From Gracilinema caldarium DSM 7334 (GTDB lineage Bacteria; Spirochaetota; Spirochaetia; Treponematales; Breznakiellaceae), in the NCBI RefSeq assembly GCF_000219725.1, contig NC_015732.1:1922001-1986000 (forward strand): a stretch of DNA of 64,000 bases, written 5' to 3'. Below the pieces are notes generated by a model. That model saw only the letters and a program-made list of their open reading frames with translations. It made no database searches and was not told the origin of the DNA. This document shows, in pieces, positions 51,360-60,744 of the stretch (position 1 is the first letter of the stretch; each line of letters starts with the position of its first letter). Position numbers and translations under genes: made by a program.

Positions 51360-52220
51360 ATGAAACTGTCTGATTTAGCAAAAAGACTGGATGATGAATT
51401 TTGCATCATTAAAAATGATGAAAATTTAACCGATTTCGCAGTTGTTGATGACAATAAACACTTTATTAATAATGATTTCATTAAACACAAAACTGCTTTA
51501 ATGACTGAAAACTCCAAAGACATAGAAATTGTCTTAACATCAGTTTTTATTACTGACGAAGTTGTCAAAAAAGCATGCAAATATAAGAATGCTTTACTTG
51601 TTACACATCATAATTTTGATTACTTTGAAGATGAAAGAGGTCTTCAACCAATTAAATCAGAGTATTTAAAAGAATTTCAAAGATATTCTATTTCAATTTA
51701 CGTAGCACATGCCCCTTTAGATACACATAAAATTTATGGAACTTCGAAGTGTTTGGCTGAATGGTGTGGAATAGCTATAGAAAAGTATTTTTATGACTAT
51801 TATGGCGCTCCTACTGCATTAATTGGGCATATAAATAAAACTTCATTTGAAGTTTTTTCAGATTTTATTCAAAAGAAGTTAGAACGTCCTGTGTTAACAC
51901 TCGAAAAGAATAAAGATTATATAGAGAAAATAGCAGTAGTTGCTGGTGGTGGTGATCTTCCTGATCTTCTTCAACAAGTCTATGATTATGGATGTGATAC
52001 ATTGCTTACAGGTACAGTAGAGCATCGATGGGCTGTTCCGTTTATCCAAGAAGGAAATAGACAATTCCATGAGCTAAATAAGAAGCTAAACATTAATCTA
52101 ATTGGTGGTACCCATTACGGAACCGAAAGACCAGCAATGATAAAGTTTTTAGATTACATGATTAATTTGGGTATTGATTGTAAATACATTGAAGACAATA
52201 CATTGCTTGGAATTAAGTAG
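51360..52220 (+). CDS. NIF3/DUF34-family protein (cassette 42)
   Basis: 286 aa. Metal-binding motifs LLVTHHNFDYF, YVAHAPLDTH, AVVAGGGDLPDLL and THYGTERPAM match the NIF3 (GTP cyclohydrolase I type 2-like) family in order. The biochemical role of the family is unsettled. It differs from housekeeping NIF3 in its divergent N-terminus. Confidence 0.85.
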   Translation: MKLSDLAKRLDDEFCIIKNDENLTDFAVVDDNKHFINNDFIKHKTALMTENSKDIEIVLTSVFITDEVVKKACKYKNALLVTHHNFDYFEDERGLQPIKSEYLKEFQRYSISIYVAHAPLDTHKIYGTSKCLAEWCGIAIEKYFYDYYGAPTALIGHINKTSFEVFSDFIQKKLERPVLTLEKNKDYIEKIAVVAGGGDLPDLLQQVYDYGCDTLLTGTVEHRWAVPFIQEGNRQFHELNKKLNINLIGGTHYGTERPAMIKFLDYMINLGIDCKYIEDNTLLGIK

Positions 52221-52230
52221 AAAATGACGG

Positions 52231-52238
52231 CTCTAACA
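52231..52238 (+). repeat. attC site 42, truncated
   Basis: CTCTAACA looks like the R'' box that should follow the NIF3 gene. The IS256-type element starts at the next base and the remaining attC boxes are missing on its other side. Confidence 0.55.
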
Positions 52239-53535
52239 GAACCTGTAACAATTTTTGTGTAAACGGCTATACTACAAGAAGGAGTACGTATGGCCATTAC
52301 CAAAGAAGTTCTGGATGAATTATTGAAAGAGTATCGGGGTCCTGATGATCTCATAGGTCCCGACGGGTTTCTTAAGCAATTAAATAAAGCCCTGATTGAG
52401 CGATCCATGGAAGCAGAGCTCACTGAACATGTGGGCTACGAAAAGCATGACCAGGGTGAAAAACCAACGACTAACCGACGGAACGGGAAAACGAAAAAGA
52501 CCCTTAGAACCGATCAGGGGCCAATAGAAATCGAGGTCCCACGAGATCGGGATGGCACCTTTGAACCAGCTATCGTCCCCAAACATCAACGGGAGTTTAA
52601 AGGCTTTGATGACAAAATCCTGTCCATGTACGATCGAGGGATGACGACCCGAGAAATTGCAGGACACCTCAAAGAGATATATCAGGTTGATGTATCCCCA
52701 GAGCTGATTAGCCGGGCAATCGATTCGGTTAAAGAATTATTAGACACCTGGCGGAATCGGACCCTGGATTCCTTGTACCCCATCGTGTTTCTCGACGCCA
52801 TTGTGCTCAATGTCCGAGATGATGGGAACGTAGCTAAAAAAGCCCTGTATCTAGCCCTCGGCATCACTATAACGGGCAAAAAAGAGCTCTTAGGGCTTTG
52901 GATCGACCAGGCAGAAGGAGCATCATTTTGGCTGCGGGTGCTTAATGAGCTTAAGAATCGGGGTGTCCAGGATATTTTAATAGCAGCCGTAGATGGTTTA
53001 AGCGGCTTCCCTGAAGCGATTACCACGGTATTCCCCAAAACGGAAGTCCAACTCTGTATGGTCCACATGGTGCGTAACTCGTTGAAATACGTGCCCTATA
53101 AGGACCGGAAAGCAGTAGCTGCGGACCTTAAAAAGATTTACACTGCGGCAAGTGAAACTGCAGCAGAAGAGGAACTCACTCAATTTGCCCAACGGTGGGA
53201 TACTAAGTACCCCATGATTGCTCGATCGTGGAAAATGCGTTGGGCAGAAGTAGTGCCCTTTTTTAAATACCCGGAACCAATACGCAAAGTGATCTACACC
53301 ACGAATGCGATTGAATCGTTAAATTACTCAATCCGAAGAATCACTAAAAACAGGTTGAGCTTTCCCACAACCGATGCAGCGCTAAAGCTGGTATTTATGG
53401 GATTACAACATATCTCTAAAAAATGGACCATGCCTATCCGAGACTGGGGTATGGCAATGCATCAATTCAGCATCTTTTATGGCGATCGGGTATCGCTAGG
53501 ATAATTACCGTTTACACAAATTTAGGGATAGGCTC
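52239..53535 (+). mobile_element. IS256-family insertion sequence (1297 bp)
   Basis: Terminal inverted repeats of about 28 bp share the inner TTTGTGTAAACGG (left 52254-52266) and the outer GA-CCT. No 8-bp target duplication is seen (CTCTAACA left, AATCCTAT right). Confidence 0.85.
52290..53504 (+). CDS. IS256/Mutator-family transposase
   Basis: 404 aa. ELTEHVGYEKHDQ, NRRNGKTKKTLRTDQGPIEIEVPRDRDG, IVFLDAIVLNVRDDG (first D), IAAVDGLSGFPEAI (second D) and TTNAIESLNYSIRR (E) are the classic Mutator/IS256 blocks. The frame is intact. GGAG precedes the ATG. Confidence 0.95.
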   Translation: MAITKEVLDELLKEYRGPDDLIGPDGFLKQLNKALIERSMEAELTEHVGYEKHDQGEKPTTNRRNGKTKKTLRTDQGPIEIEVPRDRDGTFEPAIVPKHQREFKGFDDKILSMYDRGMTTREIAGHLKEIYQVDVSPELISRAIDSVKELLDTWRNRTLDSLYPIVFLDAIVLNVRDDGNVAKKALYLALGITITGKKELLGLWIDQAEGASFWLRVLNELKNRGVQDILIAAVDGLSGFPEAITTVFPKTEVQLCMVHMVRNSLKYVPYKDRKAVAADLKKIYTAASETAAEEELTQFAQRWDTKYPMIARSWKMRWAEVVPFFKYPEPIRKVIYTTNAIESLNYSIRRITKNRLSFPTTDAALKLVFMGLQHISKKWTMPIRDWGMAMHQFSIFYGDRVSLG

Positions 53536-53565
53536 AATCCTATCAAGCATGAGGAGGTGAAATCT

Positions 53566-54441
53566 ATGTTTCCTATTTTTGAAAAACTCATTAGGCAACG
53601 TGGACTTATACTTTTTGCACTTGTATTGTTATTAAATCACCCTATCTGGACCGACGATATAGACTCGGTCTGGCCAACACCTAGTACCGAACAATGGTAC
53701 TGGTACGAACCGGATTCAAGTCTGTCGCCGGATCAGGTTAGCAACATTTTGAATAATGTAGCATTGAGTCAGACCCATTTCCGGTACTCCAAATATTTCA
53801 ATTCATTATTCACTCTCCAAGAGAGCAGATTAGATCTGAAAAAAAACAGCATTTCATCAGCAGCCATCCGGATAAAGACTACATGGGTAGGAATAAATGA
53901 AGCATCAGGTCGTGGCTCTAAAAACCTTACGATACCGCTAGCCTCCATTAGTAATATTTCTCTGTTTTATAGTTCACGGGGCAAGAATGAACCATGGTAT
54001 ATTAAGTTGTTGTTAAATGATGATTCATCATTCATTTTTTACTTCAAAGATGAAATGCTTGCTCGTCAATTCGGCAGTGCCCTTGGATCTGCTCTCTCAA
54101 GACAAGGTCTCAGTCTGAAAATCCCAAGACTGGGGATTATTACCGGAGATCTTTCTCCGGGACAGGCTGAAGCCATTGGAAAGAGCAGGATTGAAAATAT
54201 GCTGCTCATCGATGTCGCCATTGATGGTCCGGCAGATCAGGCAGGGCTAAGGACCCTAGATGTGATAACCGAATTTAATGGCGTCACAATCAAAAACAAA
54301 TCGCACTTTCTTTCCATAGTAGAAAGTATGGCTTCAGGAGAAAATGCCAACATAACCTTTTTGCGGAGGGAAAAAGCAACAGAGAATGACAAAGAGCACT
54401 ATATATGGACACAGAAAACAGTTAAAATAACAGCAAGATAA
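53566..54441 (+). CDS. Exported PDZ-domain protein (cassette 43)
   Basis: 291 aa. N-terminal signal/anchor (about residues 10-26). Residues 200-285 form a PDZ domain: MLLIDVAIDGPADQAGLRTLDVITEFNGVTI. No protease domain is present, so a scaffold or peptide-binding role is inferred. The ATG at 53566 follows GAGGAGG at eight bases. GC content is higher than in most cassettes. Its leader was probably cut by the IS256 event. Confidence 0.75.
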   Translation: MFPIFEKLIRQRGLILFALVLLLNHPIWTDDIDSVWPTPSTEQWYWYEPDSSLSPDQVSNILNNVALSQTHFRYSKYFNSLFTLQESRLDLKKNSISSAAIRIKTTWVGINEASGRGSKNLTIPLASISNISLFYSSRGKNEPWYIKLLLNDDSSFIFYFKDEMLARQFGSALGSALSRQGLSLKIPRLGIITGDLSPGQAEAIGKSRIENMLLIDVAIDGPADQAGLRTLDVITEFNGVTIKNKSHFLSIVESMASGENANITFLRREKATENDKEHYIWTQKTVKITAR

Positions 54442-54495
54442 ATCAGACAAATATAAAGGAAATTGATCAACCGTATTCAGTTTTTATTTTGCAGC

Positions 54496-54595
54496 GCCTA
54501 ACAATCGCTTCAACTCGATTCGGCGCCCTAACGTCTGGTCCTATGGACGTGCACTTTTATGTAAAGACGCCTTGCAGGTTAAGTAAATGTTAGCT
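54496..54595 (+). repeat. attC site 43
   Basis: 100-bp site with weakened arms (GCTTCAACTCG against CAGGTTAAGT), R'' GCCTAAC, R' ATG^TTAGCTA. Confidence 0.85.
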
Positions 54596-54628
54596 AGACG
54601 CCTTCGGCACAAAAGAATAATTTTACTA

Positions 54629-54659
54629 TTGACTTTCCCATTATGGGAACCTTTACCCT
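54629..54659 (+). promoter_or_regulatory. MerR-type promoter of cassette 44
   Basis: TTGACT and TACCCT are separated by 19 bases, the overlong spacer typical of MerR-controlled promoters. The spacer holds the perfect palindrome TTCCCAT-T-ATGGGAA. Autoregulation by the adjacent MerR gene is inferred. Confidence 0.7.
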
Positions 54660-54774
54660 GTAATGAGGAGGTGTAAATATGTACACTATTGGACAGTTTG
54701 CAGCAATATCTCAGCTTTCAAAAAAAATGCTGCGTTTTTATGATGAAATAAATTTGTTAAAACCTGCAAAGGTA

Positions 54775-56422
54775 GGGCTTCCTGAAAAACAAACAACTCT
54801 TTACAAAAGAAGCAAATACAGAGATAATCTCAATAAGAAGTGCACGGAAGAAAGGGGTAAGGCCTTAAAAAGCGTGCACTTTACTATGGGGTAACGATGT
54901 ATAAGGAAAGGAACAGGTACCTGAGTTTGAAGACTTTTATGTACCCTTCGGAGGACATTTACGAGAAGATAATCGATGGGTACGATTAGCCGCAATTATT
55001 CCATGGGAAGAGATAGAAGCTGAATATAAAAAATGTTTTTCAAAACGAATTGGAAGAACAGCCAAGACCGTACGGCTCGCCTTGGGATCATTATTGATAA
55101 AAGAGAAATTACAATTAACAGATGAAGAAACGGTAGAAACAATACGAGAGAACCATTACCTGCAATATTTTTTAGGATATGAATCTTACAAAGATGAAAA
55201 ACCCTTTGATCCAAGCATGATGGTTCATTTTCGAAAACGGCTTGGACCTGATGCAATAGCAAAGATAAATGAGTTGATAGCGAAACGGTATCAAGAACAG
55301 GTAGAAGCAGAATCTGAAAAAAAACAGAACAAAGAAAACCAAAAGGATGACCATGATCATGGAAATCGAGGGCAACTCATTATAGATGCCACGTGCGTCC
55401 CCCAGGATATCCGGCATCCCCATGATGTCACTTTATTGGATGAAGCGCGAAGGAAAACAGAAAAGATAATTGATACGTTATATGAAGCGAGTGAGCTCAC
55501 CATAAAACCACGAACCTATAGAAAACAGGCCCGTATCAAATATCTCAATTTTATACGAGGGCGACGAAGAACAAAAAAAGAAATACGCAGAGCGATTCGG
55601 ACCCAACTCCAATACATACGACGTAATTTACGGACTATCAATGAATTACAAAACAAGGTTCCCAGTACAACGTTGAGTGCAAAACAGCGACGTGATCTTA
55701 TCGTGATACATGAGGTTTACCGGCAACAGGTACAGATGTATAAGGGAAAGACCCATTCGATATCGGGAAAAATCGTCAGTATCAGTCAACCCCATGTACG
55801 ACCAATAGCCCGAGGTAAAGCAAAAGCGGCCTTTGAATTCGGAGCAAAACTATCAGCATCGATGACCGAACACGGGATGATTTTTATAGATCGATTACAA
55901 TGGGAACCCTATAACGAACAAGAAGATTTGCCAACACAAATAGAAAAATATAAGAGGCGATGTGGTCGATATCCGGAATCGGTGCATGCCGATAAAATAT
56001 ATCGGACACGAGCAAACCGAGCCTATTGTGAAGCTCGAGGAATACGATTGTCTGGACCACCCTTAGGCAGACCGATTAAAGAAACATTAGAGAATAAAAA
56101 GATAGTACGACAGCTACGAAAGATTCAAAGACTTGACGAAGCCATTCGACAAGCGATTGAAGGTGGCTTTGGATATATGAAACGAAAGTTTGGTCTTGGT
56201 ACAATCTATGAAAAATTACGCGAAACTAGTGAAACAGCAATTATGGTATGTGTATTGCTGACCAACTGTGAAAAAATCCTGAGGGATCTTTTTATGCGCT
56301 TTTTATTTTTACTTGGTTTTAAACCTCATAAATCATATTTGAAAGTTTTAGTATACTAAATTAAACCCATTTTAACGTAAAAAAGTTTTGAAATATCATT
56401 TTTAGACATTTTCAGTAGGCCC
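54775..56422 (+). mobile_element. Insertion sequence, IS5-group, copy 2 (1648 bp)
   Basis: Same ends as copy 1 and a 6-bp target duplication AAGGTA at 54769-54774 and 56423-56428. One base shorter than copy 1. Confidence 0.93.
54897..56359 (+). pseudogene. Frameshifted transposase of IS copy 2
   Basis: One A is lost at codon 4-5 (AAGGAAAGG for AAGGAAAAGG), putting the normal start out of frame. The rest matches copy 1 except for a K to E change in the Lys-rich linker. An internal ATG would give a shortened protein lacking about the first 62 residues. Confidence 0.85.
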
Positions 56423-57120
56423 AAGGTAGATTGGGATACGGGTTATCGATATTATGATGATAATTCTGTTATTATTGCACAGCAAATCCTAATATTTAAA
56501 AATTGTGGTCTATCTCTTGATGAAATCAAGAAAATATTAGTGACTAGTCATCCTAATCAAAATTGTTTATACGATGTATTAGTTGGAAGACGTAAAGAGA
56601 TCGAGCGTTTATCAATTAATATTGATAATATCAAGGCTAGACTTGAACAAATGATAAATAATTTTAGCGAAGAAAAACAAGAAGAACCAGAGATAATAGA
56701 GTTAGAGTCTATGTCTGGTATTTATAAAGAAGTGGACTTGTCTGATGAAAATGCCGTTTCTGAGAGATTGAGTGAAGTATATGCATGGGGGATGTCTTCT
56801 GGATTGTCATTTATTCCACCCCACTTAATACTTCACAATATGAATGATGAAAATGATAATAAAGAATCAAAAATATTTATAAAGACTAGTAAACCAACTG
56901 AAGGAAATGTAATAAAGGAAATATATCCCCTTTCTCTATCTGAAGGCAAAGGTGTCAGAATCATTCATCGTGGTTCTTTCTTTACATCTGGTGACACATG
57001 GAAGAGGCTATTCCAGTATATTGAAAAAAAACATTTAGCAATCATTGGTTATGGAAGAGAGATAAAAAATCTAATGGGACCTTCTGTAACTATAGAAGTT
57101 CAAGTGAAGGATGTATTAAT

Positions 57121-57963
57121 ATGATAAATCTATTAGATATTTCTTGGTGTGAATTAGAAAAAATGCCCAGATCTGAAACAGTTTTTTTCCAAGTAATAGC
57201 ACCTGTTGAAGAACATAGTCATCATTTACCTTTGGGGACAGATATATTTCTTGGTGAAACATGGGCAAAGAAGGCAATAAACATTCTAGAAAAAAACAAA
57301 CCAAATTTAAATTGTATTATGATGCCAATTCTACCGGTAGCTGCCGGTTCAATGAAAGGCTTCCCTGGCTGTCTGTATCAACGAGCTAAAGATGTAAGGA
57401 AAGTCCTCTATAGTGTCCTTCAAAATCTTGCTCAGTTTGGTTTTCAGAATATAATAGTAGTTGCTTCTCATGGTGATCCAATGCATCAAATATGTGTAGA
57501 AAAAGCTTGCGAAATGATTAATTCAAAATATGGCGATGTTGCAATATCTCCTCTTGGTTCTATTGTATTTTCTGGAAAACGACCTAAAAATGGAGCCAAC
57601 CTAAGTAGTGAACTTGAAATACTGTTGAAAAAGTATAAATTTGATTTTCATGCTGGATGGGTTGAGACTTCCATGATAATGGCAGAAAAACAAGAATTAA
57701 TAAAAAGTGATATTTTATCTATGCCAGACATTGAAGTTACCGATCGAGAAATGATTAATCCTTCGGTCTATTTAAAGAAAACTGCAGAATGGGGGCATCT
57801 CGGTTATCCAAAATTATCAAATCCTGAATTGGGTAATGAACTTAATAATATAACATCAAGTGACTTGGCTATCGTTGTTGAAGAGTTTATAGAAAAAAAA
57901 GATTGTGATATGTATAAGCATCATTTTTTATGGAAAATACCAATTTTTAGGATCTTGACTTGA
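57121..57963 (+). CDS. Creatininase-family hydrolase (cassette 44, gene 2)
   Basis: 280 aa. Metal-site motifs PVEEHSHHLPLGTDIF, VVASHGDPMHQ and FHAGWVETSMIM match the creatininase (creatinine amidohydrolase) family. Family members act on small cyclic amides; the substrate is unknown. Start overlaps the MerR gene stop, so the pair forms a regulator-enzyme unit. Confidence 0.85.
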   Translation: MINLLDISWCELEKMPRSETVFFQVIAPVEEHSHHLPLGTDIFLGETWAKKAINILEKNKPNLNCIMMPILPVAAGSMKGFPGCLYQRAKDVRKVLYSVLQNLAQFGFQNIIVVASHGDPMHQICVEKACEMINSKYGDVAISPLGSIVFSGKRPKNGANLSSELEILLKKYKFDFHAGWVETSMIMAEKQELIKSDILSMPDIEVTDREMINPSVYLKKTAEWGHLGYPKLSNPELGNELNNITSSDLAIVVEEFIEKKDCDMYKHHFLWKIPIFRILT

Positions 57964-57972
57964 ATTCAAGAA

Positions 57973-58102
57973 GCCTAACAACTACTTCAACTTGACATTT
58001 CCTGGACATTTCCTGTTGACATGATTTGTGCTAGTCGCTACGCTCGGTACAAATCATGCTAAGCCCTTCGGGCCGGAAATGCAGGTTAAGCAAATGTTCT
58101 GC
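57973..58102 (+). repeat. attC site 44
   Basis: 130-bp site, R'' GCCTAAC. GACATTTCCTG is duplicated in tandem in the left arm, unbalancing the stem. R' ATG^TTCTGCG. Confidence 0.88.
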
Positions 58103-58128
58103 GGACACCTTCGGCACAATGACGATTT

Positions 58129-58286
58129 ATGGATAAGTATATTTTTAAATATATTGAAGGATTTGCCGGTGAAGATTATACGACAGCATTGTTAGGATAT
58201 TTGCATGAATATTCTAACAATGAAGTTTTATTAAATATGTTTTCTATGCAAGATATTATAAAAAAAACTAGCAAAAGCACATATTT
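58129..58286 (+). pseudogene. 5' fragment of an unknown gene (cassette 45)
   Basis: About 52 residues (MDKYIFKYIEGFAGEDYTTA ... FSMQDIIKK) before the sequence runs into the IS3 remnant. No family recognised. It may be the front of the gene whose end is at 59403-59723. Confidence 0.5.
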
Positions 58287-59365
58287 TGTGGTTTTAAATA
58301 AAGCCTCACTATAGGCATTATCATTTGATACACGGGGACGCGAATAGAAAGGAATGACCCCAAATGAATAGAGCATCAACAGCATCGACATCCCCTTCAT
58401 AGGATTCCCATTATCAGAATGCAGGTACTGAGGCCGTGCTCCATTCCGTGCAACTATTCGTTCAAAACACTGGCTCGCTAATTCTGGTGTCTCTCGGTTA
58501 TGAATCTCCTAGCCGACAATCTTTCTACTCAAAATATCTAAAAACACATAGGCGTACACAAAGAAACCTTTAATGTTGAGGGGAAGATAGGTGATATCCC
58601 AACTCCAGACCTGGTTTGGTCCAGTCGCTTCTCGTTCGGGTGGCCTGTGTCGTTTAACCGGAGCAGCGATATTAGTTCGTCGTTGTAATGAGGTATCATT
58701 CCGATACTCCGGTGAACAGGCGGTTTCGATGACTTCAGCAATAACCACTTCATCAAGTTTGTTGGCAACCCGCTTTGGTGCACCTTTTCGGCGGTCAGTA
58801 AGCAGTCCAGCCCGCCATCGTTGTAAGGTCCGCATGCTGATACCGACCACTTCACAACACTTCCACCGCCGGGCCCCTGCCGCTACCGCTTCATCAATCA
58901 GGGTAATAACATGCCGGCGGTCTTCTTCTCGGATTAATCGTCCTCGTCTACCCCCAAGGTCGATTCGAGTTTTTTTTTGAGTGCTGCAAGCTCTGCGGCT
59001 TGATCCTGTTGTTTGTTCGCCATACTGCTTCGAAGCTCCTGTTCCCAGAGAGTGAGATGTTCTTCATGGATCCCCTGTTCCCGCAACCACAAACATTTGT
59101 CTGCTTCAGATAATCGGGCAGCTTCTAGCACATACTCAAACTTCTATGCTAAAGGTTTCCGGTATGGAGGAACATGTGTATCCTCACGGTCTATTGTACC
59201 AGATTGTGCAGCACTTATCCATCGTTGGATTGTTTGTATCGCTATACCAAACTCAGCACTCACTGCACTTATGTTTTGACTCTCTGGTGGTAAGACCTTC
59301 CGTAACACTGCGTTCCGTAATCGTTGACTATATCGCATACTTGCCCCCTCCTCTTGAGGCGACAT
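58287..59365 (-). pseudogene. Decayed IS3-family transposase (orfA/orfB remnant)
   Basis: Pieces in different frames give MRYSQRLRNAVLRKVLPPE and IQTIQRWISAAQSG (orfA helix-turn-helix), GISMRTLQRWRAG, GPNQVWSWDITYLPL (first catalytic D region), LHSDNGNPMKG and SRPRVSNDNAYSEALFKTTKY (C-terminal DDE region). Frameshifts and a stop near 58509 break it, and its last part is missing. Limits are approximate. Confidence 0.8.
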
Positions 59366-59402
59366 CTATGCTGGCACAGAATGGTATGAGTTGGGGATTT
59401 AG

Positions 59403-59723
59403 GGAGATAATGAGGAACCAAAGTGGAATCGAGTCGCAATCGAAGTTTGGTATAATGCAGACTCCACTTATACGATAAATTATGCAGATTGCTTAAAAGA
59501 TTCATCAGCAATAGTTTATTCTAGTCTGGGATATAAAATATTAAATTCAATATTGCCATTTCGTATAGGATTTTATAAATCAAATAGAAAATGGGTTGGT
59601 TTAATACTTGATTCTTCTGATACTATTATATCCTCTTTTTCAGTGTTGGACCCGCCTCGATTTGGGTATAATACAATGAAAAGCATTTATTTGAATAACA
59701 ATACCAAATACATCAGATGGTGA
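59403..59723 (+). pseudogene. 3' fragment of an unknown gene (cassette 45)
   Basis: An open frame from a TAG to TGA 59721-59723 encoding WNRVAIEVWYNADSTYTINY ... FGYNTMKSIYL. There is no start codon with a ribosome site, and its left end abuts the IS3 remnant. Codon use is AT-rich like the cassettes. Confidence 0.5.
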
Positions 59724-59802
59724 TAACGAGAAAACAACTATAACAAATTATAAAATTTATTATTAACTAGAATAAGCATAAAAAGAGGAAAAACGTGATG
59801 AA

Positions 59803-59824
59803 ATCTAACAATAGCTTCAACCTG
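59803..59824 (+). repeat. Half attC marking the array end (site 45)
   Basis: ATCTAAC and GCTTCAACCTG are the R'' and L'' boxes of a normal site. The L' and R' halves are absent; unrelated DNA follows, then minus-strand chromosomal genes. Confidence 0.75.
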
Positions 59825-59928
59825 ATGTAATTTACGGTTACGAAGCAAATATATCACAGATTTGATGAATTGGGGTACAAGTATTTAACGAGATCTACAA
59901 AAATAAGACACACAAGTTCCACCATGTA

Positions 59929-60744
59929 TTACTTCTTGGAAATTATAGGAGATTCTTTTTTCTTTTGATCCGCATCCAGTTTTGCAGACCAAATGTCTTG
60001 CTTTTTCTTTACCGTTTCTGCTTCGTCCCGCTCACCGAGAAGTATATGGATTCTTTTTAGGGCACCTAAATAATTGATTGCCTGCTTAAAATCATCAATT
60101 CGGTTGGTAGAAAGTTCATATTTTTCTCTGTATCGATCAGCAGCCTGCATAAGGAGCCGCTTAATTGTTCTCATATGATATACGCTAATTTCATAATCAG
60201 GAGATCGGGGATCAAAATTAGATACTGCATTTTTAAGATCAAATATGTTTTTAGCAACCGTTGCAAAACGTCCCTCAAGCTCAACAAAGGCCCATTTCCA
60301 TTTGGTATTATCACCATAGGCATCCTCTACCAGCTGAATAGCAAGTCCCAATTTACGGATTAAGGCATAACGGCGTTCTGCATTAAGCCCATCCAGTTCC
60401 TTAAGTTTTTCTGCATAATCAAAATAGGGCACATCTATAAAATTCGTAACAACTTCTTCAAGATAAATAATCGACTTGTAGAGAGCTTTTCGAGCTTCAT
60501 TTAAAGGCTCTTCATTTTTTACCCCTAAAACAGATTGAGAAATACCGTTCATCACTAAATAATACGAAGCAAGATTGAGCATTTCGTCGGCTAATGTTAA
60601 TTTTTTATAGGCAATCCCATTTGGGTCCTTCTGCATAAGAGATAAGATACTTCGTTCTCGGGCTAATATGGCTTCAGTGGCATCTTTATATGGCTTAATT
60701 CGTTCAAAATACTGATGCCTTTCTTCTTGGGAGATCTTTGGCAT
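59929..60744 (-). CDS. Conserved hypothetical helical protein
   Basis: 271 aa, highly charged and helical, no signal peptide or membrane segment, and a Lys-rich tail. I do not recognise a family. The ATG shares one base with the recN stop (TAATG), so it is probably co-transcribed with nadK and recN. Confidence 0.75.
   Translation of the reverse strand: MPKISQEERHQYFERIKPYKDATEAILARERSILSLMQKDPNGIAYKKLTLADEMLNLASYYLVMNGISQSVLGVKNEEPLNEARKALYKSIIYLEEVVTNFIDVPYFDYAEKLKELDGLNAERRYALIRKLGLAIQLVEDAYGDNTKWKWAFVELEGRFATVAKNIFDLKNAVSNFDPRSPDYEISVYHMRTIKRLLMQAADRYREKYELSTNRIDDFKQAINYLGALKRIHILLGERDEAETVKKKQDIWSAKLDADQKKKESPIISKK

Larger units (their letters stand above)
54679..57124 (+). pseudogene. 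MerR-family regulator interrupted by IS copy 2 (cassette 44)
   Basis: The N-terminal 32 codons (YTIGQFAAISQLSKKMLRFY) are the start of a MerR winged helix. The frame resumes at 56429 with DWDTGYRYYDDNSV and continues through a dimerisation helix to an effector-binding (GyrI-like) C-terminal domain. Removing the IS and one AAGGTA repeat restores a continuous 263-aa protein. The C-terminal fragment may still be made from an internal start. It overlaps the creatininase gene by ATGA. Confidence 0.88.
6388..59824 (+). mobile_element. Chromosomal integron cassette array (about 45 cassettes)
   Basis: A continuous series of plus-strand genes or short operons, each closed by an attC site and almost all starting at G^TT. 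Nearly all DNA is much more AT-rich than the flanks. Cassettes are numbered 1-45 in order here. Redundant cassettes, absence of conjugation or phage genes, and housekeeping genes on both sides indicate a sedentary chromosomal integron. The array ends in an IS remnant and a half attC. Confidence 0.95.

Noticed and set aside
7337-58102. Regularly recurring 92-134-bp repeats that might suggest a CRISPR array
   Set aside because: They have the R''/L''/L'/R' plan of attC sites, are separated by whole genes and vary in the centre; no cas genes are present.
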